Source of the DNA: CAWELS01 sp964468205
GTDB lineage: Bacteria > Acidobacteriota > Terriglobia > Bryobacterales > Bryobacteraceae
Direction of reading: 5' to 3'
NCBI GenBank assembly: GCA_964468205.1
Contig: CAYXVG010000135.1
Span: forward strand, 1 to 7,964
DNA: 7,964 nt
Position 1 is the stretch's first letter. Every line of letters begins with the position of its first letter. This document shows, one piece after another, positions 5,782-7,964 of this stretch. A program made the position numbers and the translations under genes. The notes below the pieces were generated by a model. That model was not told where the DNA came from. It made no database searches and worked only from the letters and a program-made list of their open reading frames with translations.

Positions 5782-7125
5782 TCATGGAGCGAACTGCAAT
5801 AGCGTCTGGCCCGTGGCGGGCATGGATTCCAGGGCGGCGGCGAGCTTCGCTTTCGCGGCGGCCGCCTCCGAGCCCGCGGGAGGGTCGGGGAGCGGGTTCT
5901 TTTCGAACGGATCGTCGCGGGTGTTGAAGAACCTTCCGTCGCCGTAGAGCTTCCAGCTCTGGTCGCGGGTATACCGGGTTTCGTAGCCGAACCAGTCGGG
6001 ATCGGTGCGCTCCGGACGCGGGTTGTAGAAGGTGTAGAGCCATTCACGGGGCGTGCCGCGTTCTCCTTTGAGGAAAGGCAAGAAGCTGCGGCCGTCGCAC
6101 TGAGCCGGGGGAGGCGCTCCGGCCAGGTCGAGGAACGCCGGGAGGAAGTCGGTGAAATCGATGAGTTCGTCGGAGATCTGTCCTGGGGGGATCACGCCCG
6201 GCCAGTAGCCGACCAGCGGGACGTGGCTGCCGTAGTCGATGGTGAGGCCCTTGCCGCCGGGTATGGTACGGCCGTCGAGGGTGGAGCTGAGCGAGCGGTG
6301 CGTTCCGTTGTCGGAGGTGAAGAGGATGAGCGTGCGGTCCGCGATGCCGAGTTCTTCTGTTTTGACGACAATGCGCCCGACGAGTTTGTCCATGTAGGCG
6401 ACCATGTCCTCGAAGTTGCGCTGCTTGTCCTCGCCGTGGCGGCCGGCGCTGTCGGGTGCCGGAACAAACGGGCTGTGGACGAGGATCATCGGATAGTAGG
6501 CGAGGAACGGCTGGCCGCGGTTTTCCTCCATGAAATCGCAGATGTAATCGGTAACGATGTCGGGCCCGTATTGATCGGCGCCGAACTGTTTGAGCTCTCC
6601 GTCGATGGTGAGCAGGGGCTCCCAGAAGCGCGAACCGAGCTTGTCTACCTGCCAGAGGCAGTGGCGGTCAAAGCCTGCGTCCGCCGGCCACGTTCCCTTT
6701 TCCCGGAAGCGTTCGTCGTATTGTTCGGCGCCGAGCAGTTGCCACTTGCCCGCGACCATGGTGCGGTAGCCGGCCTCCCGCAGCATGTGGGCGAAGGTGC
6801 GCTGGCCGCGGTTAAGGATGGAAAACGCCGAGTAGTTGCGGGCGTTGGAGAGGCCGGTCATCACCTTGACGCGGGTCGGCGTGCAGAGCGGCTGGGAGTA
6901 GGCGTGTTCGAAGCGCATGCCGCGGGCGGCGAGGCGGTCGATGTTGGGCGTGCTGTATTGCGTGCTGCCATAGCAGCCGAAGCACTCGTAGCCAACGTCG
7001 TCGGCCATGATCATGATGATGTTGGGCGGCTGTGCGGCCGGGGAGGTGTCCGTGGCGGGCCCGCCGCATCCCGCGAGGAGCAGAGCTGCGCAGAGTAGTG
7101 TTGAGGACGCGAGGACAGGTTTCAT
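5782..7125 (-). CDS. Sulfatase (arylsulfatase family), predicted lipoprotein
   Basis: Starting at ATG 7125 gives 447 residues. A TTG four codons upstream is possible but less likely. Residues 1-20 are a lipoprotein signal ending in LLLAGC, with Cys20 lipidated, so the enzyme should sit on a membrane facing the periplasm or outside. NIIMIMADDVGY gives the metal ligands Asp42-Asp43. CTPTRVKVMTG (81-91) is the sulfatase signature, whose Cys81 is oxidised to formylglycine in active enzymes. Arg85, Lys127 (AGKW), His217 (VHSPF), Asp272-Asn273 (SDNG) and Lys292 (GGKG) match the remaining arylsulfatase active-site residues. Gln129 stands where the usual GKWHLG has a catalytic His. It removes sulfate from a sulfated carbohydrate or aryl ester; the substrate is not evident. 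A formylglycine-generating enzyme would be needed and is not in this window. The following hydrolase gene is on the same strand. Confidence 0.93.
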   Translation of the reverse strand: MKPVLASSTLLCAALLLAGCGGPATDTSPAAQPPNIIMIMADDVGYECFGCYGSTQYSTPNIDRLAARGMRFEHAYSQPLCTPTRVKVMTGLSNARNYSAFSILNRGQRTFAHMLREAGYRTMVAGKWQLLGAEQYDERFREKGTWPADAGFDRHCLWQVDKLGSRFWEPLLTIDGELKQFGADQYGPDIVTDYICDFMEENRGQPFLAYYPMILVHSPFVPAPDSAGRHGEDKQRNFEDMVAYMDKLVGRIVVKTEELGIADRTLILFTSDNGTHRSLSSTLDGRTIPGGKGLTIDYGSHVPLVGYWPGVIPPGQISDELIDFTDFLPAFLDLAGAPPPAQCDGRSFLPFLKGERGTPREWLYTFYNPRPERTDPDWFGYETRYTRDQSWKLYGDGRFFNTRDDPFEKNPLPDPPAGSEAAAAKAKLAAALESMPATGQTLLQFAP

Positions 7126-7235
7126 TGGCAGTGTCAATCCTATCAGAGAGGCGTTCCCGGCCTTCGCTGGCTCGAGGGTCGCGTGCTGGGACTTTTGCGG
7201 CGGTGGGCCGGAGAATTTGCGCTAGCCTGAAGATC
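7126..7235. promoter_or_regulatory. Divergent gap expected to hold promoters for the sulfatase and the DUF309 gene
   Basis: The sulfatase and the DUF309 gene are transcribed away from each other, so these 110 bases should contain both promoters or be covered by one of them. I could not find a convincing -35/-10 pair in either direction. AGGA at 7138-7141 on the minus strand is a weak ribosome site, 12 bases from the sulfatase ATG. Confidence 0.3.
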
Positions 7236-7613
7236 GTGCGCCGGGATTCGCAGGGACTGTTTGATACCGCGGTGGGACTGTTTAACCGGGGCGAATTTTT
7301 TGCCTGTCACGAAGTTTTCGAGGAGATCTGGACCGGCAGCCGGCAGCCGGAGCGGTGGTTCCTACAGAGCCTGATCCACTTTGCTGTCGGCTTGTATCAT
7401 CACCAGCGGGGGAACCGCAATGGGGCCGTGCGCCAGCTTCGCAAGGGGTTATGGAAGATCGAGGGTTACGTGCCTGAATGGGGCGGCGTGCGCGCGGGCA
7501 CATTGGCGCGGGAGGTGCGGCGCTGCCTGACGATTATCGAGGACGGCGGGAAGATTGAGGAGTTCCCGAAGATTGAGCAAAGCCACGCTTACCGGCCGGG
7601 GCCGCCCGAGTAA
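7236..7613 (+). CDS. DUF309 domain protein
   Basis: I place the start at GTG 7236, giving 125 residues, normal for this family. The frame is open much further upstream, but only through the region opposite the sulfatase, and nothing family-like is found there. Family hallmarks: LFNRGEFFACHEVFEEIW near residues 13-30, the FLQSLIHFAVGLYHHQRGN helix near 40-58, then GAVRQLRKGL. The paired HE..E and YHH residues recall a helical bundle with possible metal or acidic-ligand binding, but the biochemical role of DUF309 is not established. The GTG has only a weak purine stretch (GAAGA) ahead. It is followed at once by a mannonate dehydratase remnant in another frame, so no operon partner is evident. 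Confidence 0.85.
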   Translation: MRRDSQGLFDTAVGLFNRGEFFACHEVFEEIWTGSRQPERWFLQSLIHFAVGLYHHQRGNRNGAVRQLRKGLWKIEGYVPEWGGVRAGTLAREVRRCLTIIEDGGKIEEFPKIEQSHAYRPGPPE

Positions 7614-7840
7614 TTGCCGCGGATGCCGCGTTTGCGGTCGACGGGCTGAAGCGGTTCGTCTCCATCCAGGAGAGCCCTTACCACGGGTTGAACTTCTGTC
7701 AGGGCACGGTGAGCGAAATGCTGCAAAATCCCGCGGAGGAGATCTTCGAAGTGATTCGCTACTTCGGGGAGCGGAAGAAGATCTTTAACGTCCACTTCCG
7801 GAATATCCGCGGGCGGCGCTGCAAGCCCTGGAGCACATAG
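7604..7840 (+). pseudogene. uxuA: Remnant of a mannonate dehydratase (UxuA-like)
   Basis: One reading frame from about 7604 to a TAG at 7838-7840 gives AVDGLKRFVSIQESPYHGLN, then FCQGTVSEMLQNPAEEIFEV and IRYFGERKKIFNVHFRNIRG. I recognise this as the middle of a mannonate dehydratase, the enzyme that converts D-mannonate to 2-keto-3-deoxygluconate in hexuronate breakdown. The Cys of FCQG and the His of HFRN are metal ligands in described structures. No start codon or ribosome site precedes it, the N-terminal half is missing, and similarity stops after NIRGR. The family is about 340-390 residues and fewer than 80 remain. It overlaps the end of the DUF309 gene by a few bases in a different frame. 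It is a decayed fragment, not a functional gene; the symbol marks origin only. Confidence 0.8.
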
Positions 7841-7869
7841 CCTAGCTGCGGCAGTCCGGCGCGGCGCCT

Positions 7870-7964
7870 CTAGCTGAGCTCGGCGAGGATGCGCCGCACC
7901 CGATCCGCATTTTCTTTCATTTCGTTTTTGAAGCGCGGAAACGTGCCGACGATTACGCAGTCCC
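7870..7964 (-). CDS. C-terminal end of a gene running off the window, aldo/keto reductase-like
   Basis: The minus strand is open from the window edge to a TAG at 7870-7872, encoding 30 residues: DCVIVGTFPRFKNEMKENAD followed by RVRRILAELS. The VIVGT strand, a loop, then a KENADRVRRIL helix resembles the last strand and helix of an aldo/keto reductase TIM barrel, where a conserved EN lies near the cofactor phosphate. The start, active site and most of the protein lie beyond the window, so this is a tentative family call. That it is a real coding tail is more certain, given its composition and its neat end just after the uxuA remnant. Confidence 0.5.
   Translation of the reverse strand, partial: DCVIVGTFPRFKNEMKENADRVRRILAELS

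Noticed and set aside
6223..7098. Long plus-strand open frame opposite the sulfatase
   Set aside because: It is the antisense shadow of a strongly conserved sulfatase and has a low-complexity Val/Ala/Glu composition without any motif.
7617..7812. CCGCGG at both ends of the uxuA remnant (7617-7622 and 7807-7812) as recombination points
   Set aside because: Six-base GC palindromes are expected by chance in this composition, and the left copy lies inside possibly homologous sequence.
1..7964. CRISPR arrays, tRNA or rRNA genes
   Set aside because: I saw no regularly spaced repeats, no cloverleaf-like segments and no rRNA-like sequence on either strand.

Overview
This is high-GC bacterial DNA. 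The sulfatase carries a lipobox signal, which suggests a Gram-negative-type envelope. The mix of lipoprotein sulfatase, twin radical SAM/SPASM proteins, GT2 enzymes, a DUF309 protein and a mannonate dehydratase fragment would suit Acidobacteriota (Solibacter/Bryobacter-like) or a similar soil or aquatic heterotroph. That placement is inference from gene style, not from a marker gene.

Region 1 (1-338) has no gene I can name. It holds a possible -10 box and a short leader. Region 2 (339-4610, plus strand) is a tight operon of four genes: two radical SAM proteins with C-terminal SPASM-type cysteine clusters, then two family 2 glycosyltransferases. All three gene junctions are 4-base start/stop overlaps (GTGA, ATGA, GTGA). 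Two of the four genes are damaged. The first radical SAM gene needs a one-base correction in a G5 run at 402-406 to join its natural N-terminus to its catalytic core. The second glycosyltransferase is split by a 154-bp non-coding insertion (about 4133-4286). This insert contains a large imperfect hairpin flanked by related direct repeats, and removing it restores a 300-residue GT2 protein.

Region 3 (4664-7125, minus strand) holds a sulfatase lipoprotein followed by a secreted alpha/beta hydrolase, convergent with the operon. The sulfatase has all the expected active-site residues except one, a His-to-Gln change. Region 4 (7236-7964) has a small DUF309 protein on the plus strand, then an orphan fragment of a mannonate dehydratase (UxuA-like) with no start or C-terminal half. 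The window ends with the C-terminal 30 codons of a minus-strand gene that looks like an aldo/keto reductase tail.

The radical SAM and glycosyltransferase genes probably act together on a saccharide or glycoconjugate, but the substrate cannot be read from the sequence. The main points for a second look are the hairpin insertion, the frameshift in the first radical SAM gene, and the uxuA remnant. Together they suggest a locus partly decayed, or in the case of the frameshift possibly mis-sequenced.
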